Numbered from the stretch's first letter, positions 54,893-64,000 are shown. The stretch is 64,000 nt of DNA from Pararhizobium capsulatum DSM 1112 (GCF_030814475.1 NZ_JAUSVF010000006.1:1-64000); one strand, 5' to 3'. Notes: a model not told the origin generated them from the sequence alone. Made by a program: numbers and translations.

Positions 54893-55587
54893 CGCAAGAC
54901 TCCCCGAACCACGCCCCTTGTGTAATGCTGCTGAAGTGCGCGAAGCCCGATGTCTGAAATGATTGTCATAAGGAGATAAACAACCAATGCGATCATCATG
55001 AACGTGAATGGCTCGCGTGTGGCGCGACCTGCGGCATACCCATTGTGGATAATGTCTTCCAAGCCGACGACCGATACAAGAGCCGTGGTCTTCATCAACC
55101 CAAGCCAATTGTTCGTGAAGCCTGGCAGAGCGTAGCGAATAAGCTGCGGCCAAATAATGCGACGAAAAAGAAGCCCTCTCTTCATTCCGAAAGAAATCCC
55201 GGCCTCTATCATGCCGCGCGGTATTGCCATGTATGCACCACGAAATGTTTCGCTCATATAGGCGCCAAAGATCACGCCGATTACGATCACTCCGGTAATA
55301 AACTGGTTTAGTTCTACAAATTTCCACAGACCGGTAACGGCACCCAGTGAATTTAGGGCAACTTGGCCAAAATTGTACAACAGCAGCATGAATACGAGAT
55401 CAGGAATTCCTCTCACAACCGTGGTGTAGAAGGACGCCGCTCGTTTCGCCAATACATTGCCCGACATGCTCGCCGCTGCACCCGCGAGACCGAGTAGCAC
55501 TGCGACCATAATCGAGCAGAGGCTTAGGCCGATCGTGACTCCCACCCCCTTCAACAGAAAGGGGCTATATGCGACAATGTTGTCCAA
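54889..55587 (-). CDS. Polar amino-acid ABC transporter permease (HisQ/OccQ type)
   Basis: A 232-residue permease. LLKGVGVTIGLSLCSIMVAVLLGL opens the first span; FYTTVVRGIPDLVFMLLLYNFGQ and the loop GMIEAGISFGMKRGLLFRRIIWPQLIRYALPG are typical. The start is taken as TTG 55587, with AAGG 6 bases upstream; the frame is open to 55653 but has no ribosome binding site there. It is coupled to the second permease by an ATGA overlap. Confidence 0.88.
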   Translation of the reverse strand: MDNIVAYSPFLLKGVGVTIGLSLCSIMVAVLLGLAGAAASMSGNVLAKRAASFYTTVVRGIPDLVFMLLLYNFGQVALNSLGAVTGLWKFVELNQFITGVIVIGVIFGAYMSETFRGAYMAIPRGMIEAGISFGMKRGLLFRRIIWPQLIRYALPGFTNNWLGLMKTTALVSVVGLEDIIHNGYAAGRATREPFTFMMIALVVYLLMTIISDIGLRALQQHYTRGVVRGVLR

Positions 55588-55734
55588 GACGCACCTTAAC
55601 AGATTGGCGACCCATAAGATTGTGGTTCGTCCGTTCTCACCCGACCAAGGCACGGGCCACCGGCGATGCGGCAGCCCTACCTAAGGTTATTGATCTACTG
55701 CGAATTTCCGAGAACTTGAATCAGAAACCGCTGT

Positions 55735-56508
55735 CTATTGCCCATAGATGTCGTAGCCGAAATACTTCTGGACCAGCTTGTCGTAGGTACCATCGGCGCG
55801 GACCTCCTTTATCGCCTTGTTGAGGATCCCTTTAAGCGCGACATCGTCCTTGCGAACACCGATACCAATGCCTTCGCCATAGCACTCCTTGTCCAAAGCC
55901 GGTTCCCCGATAAATGCGTACTGCGCATCGGGATTTTTGCGGAGCAGGCCAAAATCGGTCTGGACAGATTCCGCCAGGATGGTATCGACGCGGCCGGCTT
56001 GGAGATCAAGATACGTGTCCTCTGCCGTCGGATAGATTGAAACCTTGGCGTCTGGATAGTACTTCGCGAGGAAGCAGCTCTGCACACCTCCGATTGTGCC
56101 CAGTTTGATGCCTCCAAGGTCTTTCGCGGAGCGATCTATCTTAGTGCCCTTCTTGGCGATGAAGTAGGCTGGTGATTGATAATATTTGTTTGTGAAATCA
56201 ATGCGTTGCTTTCGCTCCTCGGTGATGCTCATCGACGCGAAAATTCCATCGAACCGATTGCTCAGCAGCCCTGGGATCATACCGTCCCAATCCTGCGCCA
56301 CGAATTCGCATTTGCGCCCGATCTTTTCGCACATTGCCATGCCCAGATCGATTTCCCACCCGACAATGGAGCCGTCAGCGGCGCGCTCGTTGAAGGGCGG
56401 ATAGGCCGCCTCAGTGGCAAATCGGATGATATCCTCGGCGGCGGCAACGCCGAACGAAGCAAAGACCATTACACTCGCCAAAGCAATTTTTCTTATAGAA
56501 GCGATCAT
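55735..56508 (-). CDS. Amino-acid ABC transporter substrate-binding protein
   Basis: A 257-residue periplasmic protein. The signal peptide MIASIRKIALASVMVFASFGVAAAE is cleaved near 25. IRFATEAAYPPFNERAADGSIVGWEIDLGMAMCEKIG is the SBP_bac_3 signature, with FVAQDWDGMIPGLLSNRFDGIFASMSITEERKQRIDFTNKYY after it. It resembles LAO/octopine-type binders of basic or acylated amino acids. It lies between the ATPase and permease genes. Confidence 0.92.
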   Translation of the reverse strand: MIASIRKIALASVMVFASFGVAAAEDIIRFATEAAYPPFNERAADGSIVGWEIDLGMAMCEKIGRKCEFVAQDWDGMIPGLLSNRFDGIFASMSITEERKQRIDFTNKYYQSPAYFIAKKGTKIDRSAKDLGGIKLGTIGGVQSCFLAKYYPDAKVSIYPTAEDTYLDLQAGRVDTILAESVQTDFGLLRKNPDAQYAFIGEPALDKECYGEGIGIGVRKDDVALKGILNKAIKEVRADGTYDKLVQKYFGYDIYGQ

Positions 56509-56538
56509 CTACGTTCCCTCTTGGTTTGCGCATTTGCG

Positions 56539-57357
56539 TTATTCCGACGAGTATTGGGTGCGCGCCAAAAACTGTCGAAGGCGGTCTGACTCAGGATTGA
56601 GCATCACCTCCTCCGGCGACCCCTCGGCTTCTTTAAGTCCCTGATCCAGAAATACGATTCGATTGGAAACCTCCCGGGCAAACGCCATCTCGTGGGTCAC
56701 CACAATCATGGTTCTCCCCTCTTCCGCCAATCCTTTCATTACCTTCAGAACTTCCCCCACGAGTTCCGGATCCAATGCGGAGGTCGGCTCATCAAACAGG
56801 ATTACCTCCGGGTCCACCGCAAGTGCGCGCGCTATGGCCGCGCGCTGCTGCTGACCGCCGGACATCTGCGCGGGATAGAAATTTCTCCGCTCGGCCAGCC
56901 CAACGCGCTCGAGATATTGCTCGGCAACGTCCTTCGCCTCGCTGCGAGACATGCGAAGAACGTGGAGCGGGGCCTCCATAACATTTTCAAGCGCCGTCAT
57001 GTGAGACCACAGATTGAAGCTCTGGAAAACCATGGAAACACGGGTTCGAAGTTGCTCGATCTGCTTTCTGTCGGAAGGTTCCAGCTGTCGCGCCCGATTT
57101 CGTCGCGTTCGCACCCTTTCGCCATCGAGCGTGACGATTCCTTCGCTCGGGCACTCCAAGAAATTGAGGCATCTCAGAAAAGTGCTCTTGCCGGACCCGC
57201 TGGCGCCCAAGATGGAGATAACGTCGTGTTTATAGGCATTGAGTGAGATGCCCTTAAGGACCTCAAACTGACCAAATGATTTGTATATTCCCTCAGCTGA
57301 AAGCTGCGGATGGATGCCTGGTTCTTGAGAATTGGGTTGCATTTGAGAAAGCCCCAT
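56539..57357 (-). CDS. Amino-acid ABC transporter ATP-binding protein
   Basis: A 272-residue ATPase of the HisP/GlnQ class: Walker [11 protein letters not shown]-loop [12 protein letters not shown], signature [16 protein letters not shown], Walker [15 protein letters not shown] and switch [10 protein letters not shown]. The start ATG at 57357 overlaps the stop of the deacylase gene (TGATG); a second ATG at 57342 is possible. With the two permeases and the binding protein it gives a complete importer. Confidence 0.93.
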   Translation of the reverse strand: MGLSQMQPNSQEPGIHPQLSAEGIYKSFGQFEVLKGISLNAYKHDVISILGASGSGKSTFLRCLNFLECPSEGIVTLDGERVRTRRNRARQLEPSDRKQIEQLRTRVSMVFQSFNLWSHMTALENVMEAPLHVLRMSRSEAKDVAEQYLERVGLAERRNFYPAQMSGGQQQRAAIARALAVDPEVILFDEPTSALDPELVGEVLKVMKGLAEEGRTMIVVTHEMAFAREVSNRIVFLDQGLKEAEGSPEEVMLNPESDRLRQFLARTQYSSE

Positions 57358-58358
57358 CAGACCCGCACCAACTTACCAACCTGAGCCAGACAATCCCCGA
57401 CCTCAACGCGCGGAAGGCTCCTTATTGCAAGCACTCTGCCCGGGATCTTGTTTCTAATCACTTTCGGCGGCGCCATGACGTCGTAGAAATCAAAAATCCG
57501 CCCTATTGGATCGCCTTGACCACAGAGCTCACCAATGGCGACATCTGCCATGAAAATGCCGCTGCAGTCCGAGTAAACCTGAGCGCCGGGATCGCTCACG
57601 TCGTAAAACCGGCATGGCTTCCCAGGGGCTTCCGCCGGCTCGGGCATGAGCCCCGTATGCGCCAGGAAACCTCTTATGCTTTCTTCGCATCGCCGCGTAA
57701 CGTTGGAAGAAAGATGGCCGCCACCGCCAAATTCCGCGCTTACACCTATGACGTTCTTGCGCAACATCGCCCCATCTGCGGACGACTCAAAGCCCATGCT
57801 CCCCACGGCGGGCAAGAGCATGCCGGCATCCAGCCCAAGGGATTTGAGAAGGTTAAGTCTCTTTTCGTCCTCGGTCACTGAACCGGTGGCGGTGGTAATA
57901 CCTATGTCTGTGTAGAAGAGTGAACTGCCACCGCTGTGGATGTCAAAAGCATAGTCGCAATTGGCCAGAAGCTCGTTCTCGATGGCATTCGCTATCACTG
58001 CGGTCGGCGAACCCAAAGGATTGCCTGGAAATGAACGGTTCAAGTTCAGCTGATCGATCGGCGAGATGCGTGAAGACGATAACGCCGCTGGCGCATTTGC
58101 CATCGGCACAACCAGCAGGCTTCCCCTCATCTGATCAGGACTTAGATCGATACATAATTTTCTGGCCGCTATCTGGCCTTCAAATTCGTCCCCGTGCACG
58201 CCCGCGCTGACAAGCGCCCTGGGTCCGTCACCATTCCTGATATAGACGACTGGAACGACAATCTTTCCATACGCCGAAAGATGGCTGGAATGCGGAATTG
58301 CAAGATGTCCGGATTGCTTGCCGTCCAGGGCGAAGTCGATCCCAACTAGCACTGTCAT
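57357..58358 (-). CDS. Zinc-dependent N-deacylase (aspartoacylase/DoeB type)
   Basis: A 333-residue enzyme of the succinylglutamate desuccinylase/aspartoacylase family. Zinc ligands: His and Glu in [11 protein letters not shown], then His in [33 protein letters not shown] is the substrate-binding Arg region and [12 protein letters not shown] contains the catalytic Glu. The C-terminal beta domain follows. DoeB of ectoine breakdown removes an acetyl group from N-acetyl-diaminobutyrate; the substrate here is an N-acyl amino compound by inference. It lies between the PLP enzyme and the ABC genes. Confidence 0.88.
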   Translation of the reverse strand: MTVLVGIDFALDGKQSGHLAIPHSSHLSAYGKIVVPVVYIRNGDGPRALVSAGVHGDEFEGQIAARKLCIDLSPDQMRGSLLVVPMANAPAALSSSRISPIDQLNLNRSFPGNPLGSPTAVIANAIENELLANCDYAFDIHSGGSSLFYTDIGITTATGSVTEDEKRLNLLKSLGLDAGMLLPAVGSMGFESSADGAMLRKNVIGVSAEFGGGGHLSSNVTRRCEESIRGFLAHTGLMPEPAEAPGKPCRFYDVSDPGAQVYSDCSGIFMADVAIGELCGQGDPIGRIFDFYDVMAPPKVIRNKIPGRVLAIRSLPRVEVGDCLAQVGKLVRV

Positions 58359-58381
58359 AGGCTACTCCCGCAAGATTGAAC

Positions 58382-59533
58382 TCAGAGTGACGCCTTGATC
58401 GCGCTTATCCCCCGATCGATGTCATCTATGCTGTTGTAGTAGTGGGGGGAGAACCGGATGAAATCGCGCCTCAGGGATGCGATGACGTTGGCCGTCTTGA
58501 GTGTCTTGGCGAAGTCACGGCTGTCTTTTCCCGGGAATCGCGCCGCAACAGTGGCAGATCGGTCCGCGTCGGACTGAGGCCCAAGGACCTCTGCGCCCAA
58601 GTCTTCCAACCCGGCGATCAAGCGCCTCGACACCCTACGGTTATGCTCGGTAATCTTGCTGATGCCGGTATCGAGAATGTGGCGGATGGACTCGGTAGCG
58701 CCGAAGGCTGTGCCATAGGCCATGGTGCCAAATTCGTATCGCTTGGCATTGTCGGGAAGTTCCAGCCGGTCAGCTTGAAAATCCCACATGTTCTTGTGAC
58801 TGCGCCAACCGACAATACCAGGATTCAACTTTTGCAGCTGGGCAGAGACATACATGACGCCGGTGCCGAACGGGCCGCAAAGCCATTTATATGTGGATGT
58901 TGCCACCGCATCAACGCCGGTGGCGGCATCGATCTCGACCTGGCCGGCCGATTGGGTAGCATCGACCACCAGAATGGCTCCATGTGCGTGGGCCTTCTTT
59001 GCAAACCGGCGGAGATCGTATTGCTGTCCCGTGCCATATTCAACATGGCTCAAACAGACGACGGAGGTGCTGTCGTCAATGCTGGCTTCGAGTTCATCGG
59101 GGTCGATTGTAAGGCGCCCGTCCGCTCGTATCCAGTGCACCTGAGCGCCGGTGTTTTGAGCGACGCGCATCCAGGGGTAGATTGTGGAGGGATGCGTTAC
59201 GTCTGTTGCAATTATCTTGCTGCCTTTGGGTGGCATGACAGCCCAAGCCAAAGATTGCATCAGGATCGTTTCGCTCGACGAGATGGCGATGTCATCGCTG
59301 GTAGCGTTGAAAAGCTCCGACATCGCATTGTTGAGATTGTCGAGACAGTTGACTTCAGCTTGTTCATCGAAGGCGATCGTACCCTCTTCGGCGAGCGCGT
59401 TTTGCCAGTTTGATATCGCCTGCGCTGCCCCTTTGTGAGTGAGGCCCACAGAAGCGGCGTCAAGATAGACGTGGCGTTCGGACGGGGGAAACACTTCGGG
59501 GCTTCCGAGACGGAAAGAATTACTGATTTGCAT
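58382..59533 (-). CDS. Class V aminotransferase-fold PLP enzyme
   Basis: A 383-residue PLP enzyme of the cysteine-desulfurase/isopenicillin-epimerase fold: VYLDAASVGLTHKGAAQAI at the start, VVCLSHVEYGTGQQYDL, ILVVDATQSAGQVEID (Asp that holds the pyridine N) and VATSTYKWLCGPFGTGVMY with the Schiff-base Lys. The start at 59533 is chosen by the onset of similarity; the frame is open to 59617. It is the first gene of the catabolic operon, so it may complete breakdown of the deacylated product. Confidence 0.87.
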   Translation of the reverse strand: MQISNSFRLGSPEVFPPSERHVYLDAASVGLTHKGAAQAISNWQNALAEEGTIAFDEQAEVNCLDNLNNAMSELFNATSDDIAISSSETILMQSLAWAVMPPKGSKIIATDVTHPSTIYPWMRVAQNTGAQVHWIRADGRLTIDPDELEASIDDSTSVVCLSHVEYGTGQQYDLRRFAKKAHAHGAILVVDATQSAGQVEIDAATGVDAVATSTYKWLCGPFGTGVMYVSAQLQKLNPGIVGWRSHKNMWDFQADRLELPDNAKRYEFGTMAYGTAFGATESIRHILDTGISKITEHNRRVSRRLIAGLEDLGAEVLGPQSDADRSATVAARFPGKDSRDFAKTLKTANVIASLRRDFIRFSPHYYNSIDDIDRGISAIKASL

Positions 59534-59944
59534 AACGTGGACCTCTGGCTCGACGATGTCTTCATCGCCCACCTTACAGATGTCCCCGGACGCTTCGTTG
59601 TCATCTTGAGAATTCAAACGTGACGGCCCGGAAACTCAGAACACGGCGCCACAACGCTGCTTTCGATCCCAAGCACATTATCGGGCGTGCCGACTTGTCC
59701 CTTTCCCTCTCAGGACGAGACGGCTAGCGCTGATCGGCTCATCGCGCACCCAGGGGCGAAGCGTCGAGCTTCGCGGCCCGCCCGGGGCCATCGAGCCGAA
59801 GGCCAAGATCATAACCGAGGCGGCAAGAAATGGGTGGGCACCCCGCGAAGTTCCCCGACATGAACACCTTAGCTAACTCCCGAGCATTTATGTTCAAGAT
59901 TAAATGGTCGATCAGGGCGTGTCGTCGATCGCCCGGAACCGTCA

Positions 59945-60100
59945 TCAGCGCAGGATCTGGCTCAGGAACAGGCGGGTGCGTTCGTGCTGCTGACTGTCGA
60001 AGAACTGGCCTGCCGCGTTCTGTTCGACGATCTGGCCCTCCTCCAGGAAGATCACGCGGATTGCCATCTAGCGGGCAAAACCCATTTCGTGGCTGCGCTA
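59945..60100 (-). pseudogene. Amino-acid ABC ATPase C-terminal remnant with premature stop
   Basis: The minus strand reads SHEMGFAR, a TAG stop (60068-60070), then MAIRVIFLEEGQIVEQNAAGQFFDSQQHERTRLFLSQILR and the natural stop at 59945-59947. This is the end of a GlnQ-type ATPase; the nucleotide-binding motifs are absent. It is the second such remnant in the window (the other is at 44747-44980). Confidence 0.82.
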
Positions 60101-60863
60101 CCGGATATTTGGGCCGAGGTCCAGAAGCTCGAGCACCGGGATTTTCAGATGGATTTGCCGGAATTTGAGTGAACCTCTGCGCCTGTATGTGACTTCCTGT
60201 CCGAAAGGTTCCGATACAAATTGGACGCCTTGAAAGGATTCGAACCGGCGACCCGCCGTTCGGTGGGAATGTTTTGCTTAAAACTTTCCGATACAGGCAA
60301 CTACTTGCTTTCGGGAAAGACCGGTCTGGGGCCGTCTACGGACTGGCCGGTTCTTGGAACTCACGCGGGGAAAACCCCCTTCACCTGGTCGCGGAGTTTC
60401 ACACGATATCACGAGTTAGATTCAAGCTTTATCGCGCCTAAAGTGCCGGACAAAATAGGTTCTAAAGACTGGCGGTCGTTTTACTATCGAGGCGAAGGAG
60501 TATTCTGGAAAATACCAAGTCGACGACATGAGCGTCGGCGCGAATGCTGCGACGGCAGACGCGGTGCGTGCACGATCAGCAGGGGATTTGCACAGCCCCG
60601 AAAACACGGATTCTTGGAATCCACCAGTGCGCAGCAAAGGCGATGATAAATCTTTTCTACGAGGTCCGGGCTCTTACGGAGGTTCAGTCACATAGCCGCG
60701 CACTGGAGATCTGGCTGCATTAAAATTCGACAAGAGAGAGCAGCCGTGGATCTTCGGTCGGAGTTGTGCTCGCGCTCAAGAGGCAAAACCCTATTCATCC
60801 ACCCGACCTGCGTGTCGGCCCCGCCGGCGGGAAATCCACATCACGAACGATCAGACGACGGCA
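60101..60863. other. Remnant zone without a supported gene
   Basis: A frame at 60221-60646 has no known motif or start signal. GGATTCGAACC at 60237-60247 resembles the T-loop of a tRNA on the minus strand, but no tRNA fold is formed. The stretch is probably junction debris. Confidence 0.4.
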
Positions 60864-61499
60864 CTAACGCCCAATGAAGGTCGCCGCGTAGCTTTTCATC
60901 GCGTTCTTCAACTCGTCCATGAGTTCGGGCCGTTGATCTTCAGGCTGTTCGAAAATGAACCGAAGCAACTTATCGCCGAGGTTGGCGAGAATGACGGCTC
61001 CGCTGGGACTGAACTTGATGTCGTGGCCGGACGAACGTTCGATGAGGTCGATCACGGTCTGATGAATGTGACTGTTCGCTTCGTTGCCAGCTAGCTTCGC
61101 CGTCTGTGTAAGCCGGTTGTTCAACCATAGCTCTCTGACGGTGGGTTGGCTGTAAAACTCCGCGAAACGATCGTTCACGGCGTCGATGGCAACTTCCCAG
61201 CTCTGGAAGTTTTCGGCTGCAAGCTCATCGATCGCCGCCCGAGTCTGTTCTGCATACATAAGACTGAGGGCTTCCAAGACGGCCTCGCCGTTCTCAAAGT
61301 AATTGTAAAAGACTCCCGCCGTGACACCTGAAGCGTCGACGATTGGCCATGGGGATTGCACGATCGCCTCATAGCCGTACTCGGGCAAAAGCCTGTCGGC
61401 CGCCTCCAGAATGCTGCGGACTTTCTCACGGCTTCGCTGCTGGGTCGGCAGGCGCCTCAAGGCACTGCTCAAATCAATTTGGGAAATCGTCTTGATCAT
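60864..61499 (-). CDS. TetR-family transcriptional regulator
   Basis: A 211-residue regulator. The N-terminal HTH is RSREKVRSILEAADRLLPEYGYEAIV...ASGVTAGVFYNYFENGEAVLEAL; the remainder is a helical ligand domain. The start at 61499 fits the family; the frame is open to 61652. It is divergent from the acetoacetate-decarboxylase-like gene with about 115 bp between them and probably represses it (inference). Confidence 0.87.
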   Translation of the reverse strand: MIKTISQIDLSSALRRLPTQQRSREKVRSILEAADRLLPEYGYEAIVQSPWPIVDASGVTAGVFYNYFENGEAVLEALSLMYAEQTRAAIDELAAENFQSWEVAIDAVNDRFAEFYSQPTVRELWLNNRLTQTAKLAGNEANSHIHQTVIDLIERSSGHDIKFSPSGAVILANLGDKLLRFIFEQPEDQRPELMDELKNAMKSYAATFIGR

Positions 61500-61615
61500 G
61501 TTTCTCGGTGCTCGCCCCTGCCCAATTCGTTGCCACATCGTGAGCCGCTTGACGACTTCTATTTTTAGGGATAGCAAATTACCAGAATAGAATCCATTCC
61601 ATTTTGGAGATTGCA

Positions 61616-62353
61616 ATGAATATCCCCGCCGTATCGATCCCGATGTGGACATCGCTCATGAATCCGCCGCCGCATAAGTTCAGGAACTGCAAACGCGTGT
61701 TGATCCTATGCGCCGCCGATCCGGGCCGCGTTCAAGCACTCCTTCCCGCCCCTCTCGAAGCCACCGGCGATTTCGTCGTCATCAGTTGGATTACCATTGG
61801 CGAGGTCGAAGGTTACGTCGACGCCCGCAACATCTCCATCAACCTTCCCTGCCGCTACCAGGACCAGCACGGAAAGACATGCTCTCTCGAGTACATCGAC
61901 GTGGACATGGGCCTGACAGCAGGACGCGAGATGTGGAGCTGGCCGAAGAAGGGCGGCGACTTCGTGTGGCAGGAGAGCGATATGGGCATCCATCTGGAAT
62001 GCGCCCGCCGCGGCCATACGCTGTTCAAGGCAGACGTCACCTTTAAGCCCGGAGCCCCCACCGTCGACTGGCAGGCGGCACATGGCGCGCCGGATCTAGG
62101 TTCGACGAATCTTCAGGTCAGGCATCTCGCGGATTCGTTTGAGCACCAGCCTCACACCGCAGAAGTGCTGCAGGTGCCGACGCCGAATTTCGTGCTTCAC
62201 TCCAGCGTCCCGGTCGACGCCACGATCGAAGTTACGAGCGGACCACAGGATTCGCTGAGCGAACTCGGTCCGCTGCGCGTCGTAGCCGCACGCTATGAGC
62301 ACAGCGAATTCGATCTCGCTTCAGGAACCGTCATCGGCAGCGTCACACTTTAA
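61616..62353 (+). CDS. Acetoacetate decarboxylase-family protein
   Basis: A 245-residue protein. FRNCKRVLILCAADPGRVQALLPAPLEATGDFVVISW opens the beta cone; TAGREMWSWPKKGGDFVW carries the Lys pair of the acetoacetate decarboxylase active site. Decarboxylation of a beta-keto acid is expected; some members are aldolases or dehydratases instead. GGAG lies 7 bases before the start. It begins a plus-strand unit with the binding protein and permease that follow. Confidence 0.85.
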   Translation: MNIPAVSIPMWTSLMNPPPHKFRNCKRVLILCAADPGRVQALLPAPLEATGDFVVISWITIGEVEGYVDARNISINLPCRYQDQHGKTCSLEYIDVDMGLTAGREMWSWPKKGGDFVWQESDMGIHLECARRGHTLFKADVTFKPGAPTVDWQAAHGAPDLGSTNLQVRHLADSFEHQPHTAEVLQVPTPNFVLHSSVPVDATIEVTSGPQDSLSELGPLRVVAARYEHSEFDLASGTVIGSVTL

Positions 62354-62376
62354 ACAACCATAAAAGGGGAACAAGC

Positions 62377-63243
62377 ATGACAAGATTCAACACCTCGATG
62401 ATCCCAGCCATGGTCGCAGCGGTACTGGCCGTCAATCCGGTGACGGCGCCATTCGCGCATGCGTCAGAGCAGAAATATGGCGACTGCGTCGTCACCGGCG
62501 CCTTTGGCAAATACAAGCTCGAGCCTTCTCAGTCGGGCCTGCTCACCATCCTTGCCACCCTTCCCGCGCCCGGAGACTACAACGGCGATACCGCGGAGCA
62601 GGTAAAAAGCGGCTATTCTTACTGCCTCGCGGCAGAAATCGCCCACCGCGGCGGTGTGCCCGCCATAACTGTAAAGAACGTCTCCTTCGACGCCTTGGTC
62701 AGCGGACGCTCGAAAGATTTCGACGTCGCGATCCTGCAACTGTTCAAAACGCCGGAACGCGAGAAGGTCGCCGACTTCAGCACTCCATATCTGCGGGTCA
62801 ACACCGGTATTCTCGTTCGCTCGAACAGCAAGATCGACGACACGACGATCAAGGACGCAAAGATCGGTGTCCTTCTAGGATCGATCAACGACATTTTCGT
62901 CAAGGAGACACTGAAACCGTCGCAGGCGCCTGCCCAGTTCCAGAGCATTTCGGATATGGTCACGGCGTTGATGGCGCGTCAGATCGATGCCATCCTGCTC
63001 GACACCACCTTGACGATGATCATCGCAAAGCAGACGGGCGGAAAGCTGAAGGTAATCGGCCAGTACGAGGCAGGCGGCGACGCCGCGGTTCTCTTGGCGA
63101 AGGGCTCCGCCAATACGAAGATCGTCGACAAGATCATAGAGGAACTTCGTGGAGAAGGTCGTCTGGATAGCCTTCTTGAAGAGCAGCTTGCTCCGTTCAT
63201 GGGTGGCAATCCAAAAGACCTTCCGGTGTGGAAGGTAAAGTAG
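62377..63243 (+). CDS. Amino-acid ABC transporter substrate-binding protein (second system)
   Basis: A 288-residue exported protein with a signal peptide to about residue 30 (VTAPFAHASE). It shows the SBP_bac_3 fold: FDALVSGRSKDFDVAILQLFKTPEREKVADFSTPYLRVNTGILVRS and IGVLLGSINDIFVKE. It begins 23 bp after the decarboxylase-like gene and its stop is 2 bp before the permease start. It differs clearly from the binding protein at 55735-56508. Confidence 0.88.
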   Translation: MTRFNTSMIPAMVAAVLAVNPVTAPFAHASEQKYGDCVVTGAFGKYKLEPSQSGLLTILATLPAPGDYNGDTAEQVKSGYSYCLAAEIAHRGGVPAITVKNVSFDALVSGRSKDFDVAILQLFKTPEREKVADFSTPYLRVNTGILVRSNSKIDDTTIKDAKIGVLLGSINDIFVKETLKPSQAPAQFQSISDMVTALMARQIDAILLDTTLTMIIAKQTGGKLKVIGQYEAGGDAAVLLAKGSANTKIVDKIIEELRGEGRLDSLLEEQLAPFMGGNPKDLPVWKVK

Positions 63244-63245
63244 TC

Positions 63246-64000
63246 ATGGTCGCCGCCGAGGTGGGAATGTCCTTGCCAGTCTCAAATGGAACGCCGCGCT
63301 CCCCTGGAGCCACGCCACCGCCAACCACGGGCCGGCTCATTGGCACCGCCATCGTCATCGGGGGATTGGTAGCCGTCTGCGCGGCGTTGGCTGCCGGCAA
63401 CGCCGCGCCGCAGCTTGGCTCGTCCGGGATTGTAGTTCCAGCGACCTTGGCCCTGGCTATCGTGCTGATGGTGGTGCTGGTTCCTCTGGCCAGGTCGATC
63501 GCAAATGCGTCGGCCTCTCATATCAAGTGGCGGGGTGGCGACGTCGTCGCCGCCCGCGCTCTCGCTCAAAAATCGCGGGATCTGTCCGCGACAGCCATCG
63601 GCCTATCGGTATTTCTCGCCGTCGCGGTCACGGTTTTCTTCTTCCTCACAGTGACGGACGGCGCGATCCGCGACACATTCCTTCGTGGAGAGCTGATCCG
63701 CACTAGCGCCATCGAGACCGCCAAGGCTTTTGGCATTAATGTCGCATTGGCGATAGGCGCGGAAACCCTGGCCTTGGCGATCGGCCTGCTGCTCGCTCTC
63801 GGCCGGCTGCTTCCTGGAAAAGGTATGGGATCGGTGCGCCTGCTTGCGATCAGCTACATCGATCTGTTCCGCGGCCTGCCTTCCGTCGTCGTCATCTACC
63901 TGATCTGCTTCGGTCTCCCGCTGGCGGAGATCCCGGTCATCAGCGAGGCAAGCCCCATCATTTACGCAGTCATCGCGCTGTCGATGACCCACGCGGCCTA
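63246..64000 (+). CDS. Amino-acid ABC transporter permease (3' end outside window)
   Basis: The frame opens at 63246, 2 bp after the binding-protein stop, and runs off the window. It has an N-terminal part of about 190 residues with several spans (LIGTAIVIGGLVAVCAALAA, IVVPATLALAIVLMVVLVPL, GLSVFLAVAVTVFFFLTV). The BPD_transp_1 domain begins at TSAIETAKAFGINVALAIGAETLALAIGLLLALGRLLP, with YIDLFRGLPSVVVIYLI. The extra N-terminal spans make it longer than a usual HisM-type permease, as in GltK-like fused forms. Confidence 0.85.
   Translation, partial: MVAAEVGMSLPVSNGTPRSPGATPPPTTGRLIGTAIVIGGLVAVCAALAAGNAAPQLGSSGIVVPATLALAIVLMVVLVPLARSIANASASHIKWRGGDVVAARALAQKSRDLSATAIGLSVFLAVAVTVFFFLTVTDGAIRDTFLRGELIRTSAIETAKAFGINVALAIGAETLALAIGLLLALGRLLPGKGMGSVRLLAISYIDLFRGLPSVVVIYLICFGLPLAEIPVISEASPIIYAVIALSMTHAA

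Noticed and set aside
59739..59945. Minus-strand open frame after the ABC-ATPase remnant
   Set aside because: It lies beyond the natural stop of the remnant and shows no domain; likely non-coding.
60230..60260. tRNA-like T-loop GGTTCGAATCC on the minus strand
   Set aside because: The T-stem does not pair beyond two G-C pairs, and no anticodon or D arm can be folded around it; at most an eroded tRNA end.

Overview
The window looks like an accessory region (plasmid, chromid or large island) of a Rhizobiaceae bacterium of the Rhizobium/Agrobacterium/Sinorhizobium type. The reasons are the high GC content, many FixL/FixJ-like PAS kinases and FixJ-type regulators, a pRiA4b ORF-3-type remnant, amino-acid/opine-type ABC transporters, and a high density of duplicated and decaying genes. 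No rRNA, intact tRNA, CRISPR array or replication origin was seen.

Region 1 (1-31 kb) is a sensing and stress/detoxification region. It starts with two adjacent PAS histidine kinases (the first cut by the window edge), a kinase remnant and a solitary FixJ-type regulator. Small redox and detoxification enzymes follow: VOC proteins, a DsbA-like thiol protein, 4-OT-type tautomerases, an SDR, a DJ-1/PfpI protein, a luciferase-like monooxygenase, Tat-exported alpha/beta hydrolases, a YdeP-type molybdoprotein, a Na+/H+ antiporter, a DipZ protein, an OmpR/EnvZ-type pair, an Ohr protein and a fosmidomycin-type efflux pump. A VOC-DsbA-tautomerase cassette occurs twice: intact at 15.9-18.5 kb and broken at 5.1-6.5 kb.

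Region 2 (31-45 kb) contains a duplicated [PAS kinase - intergenic box - alpha/beta hydrolase] module that has decayed reciprocally: kinase broken and hydrolase intact near 31-32 kb, kinase intact and hydrolase broken near 38-40.7 kb. Between and after the copies lie an MBL-fold enzyme, a flavin/PNPOx-like protein, a DUF1348-like protein, a GNAT enzyme, a class I aldolase, an isochorismatase-like hydrolase, XapX, a Tat-exported amidohydrolase and DoxX.

Region 3 (45-51 kb) is a mobile or junction zone with two overlapping tyrosine recombinases, degenerate GGGGACCCT repeats and gene remnants.

Region 4 (51-64 kb) is catabolic. A seven-gene minus-strand operon encodes a PLP enzyme, a zinc deacylase, a complete polar amino-acid ABC importer and an MBL hydrolase, and it is flanked by a LysR regulator and an ornithine-cyclodeaminase-like enzyme. 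After a remnant zone, a TetR gene diverges from an acetoacetate-decarboxylase-like gene and a second amino-acid ABC system that runs off the window.

The most interesting non-coding signals are a three-copy structured intergenic element of about 160-180 nt (1.85, 7.82 and 15.53 kb) and a recurring promoter motif built of ACC half-sites 17 bp apart, lying 72-86 bp upstream of several detoxification genes. Together they suggest a regulon run by one of the local two-component systems. All functional calls come from reading the sequence and knowledge of the families; no database search was run.
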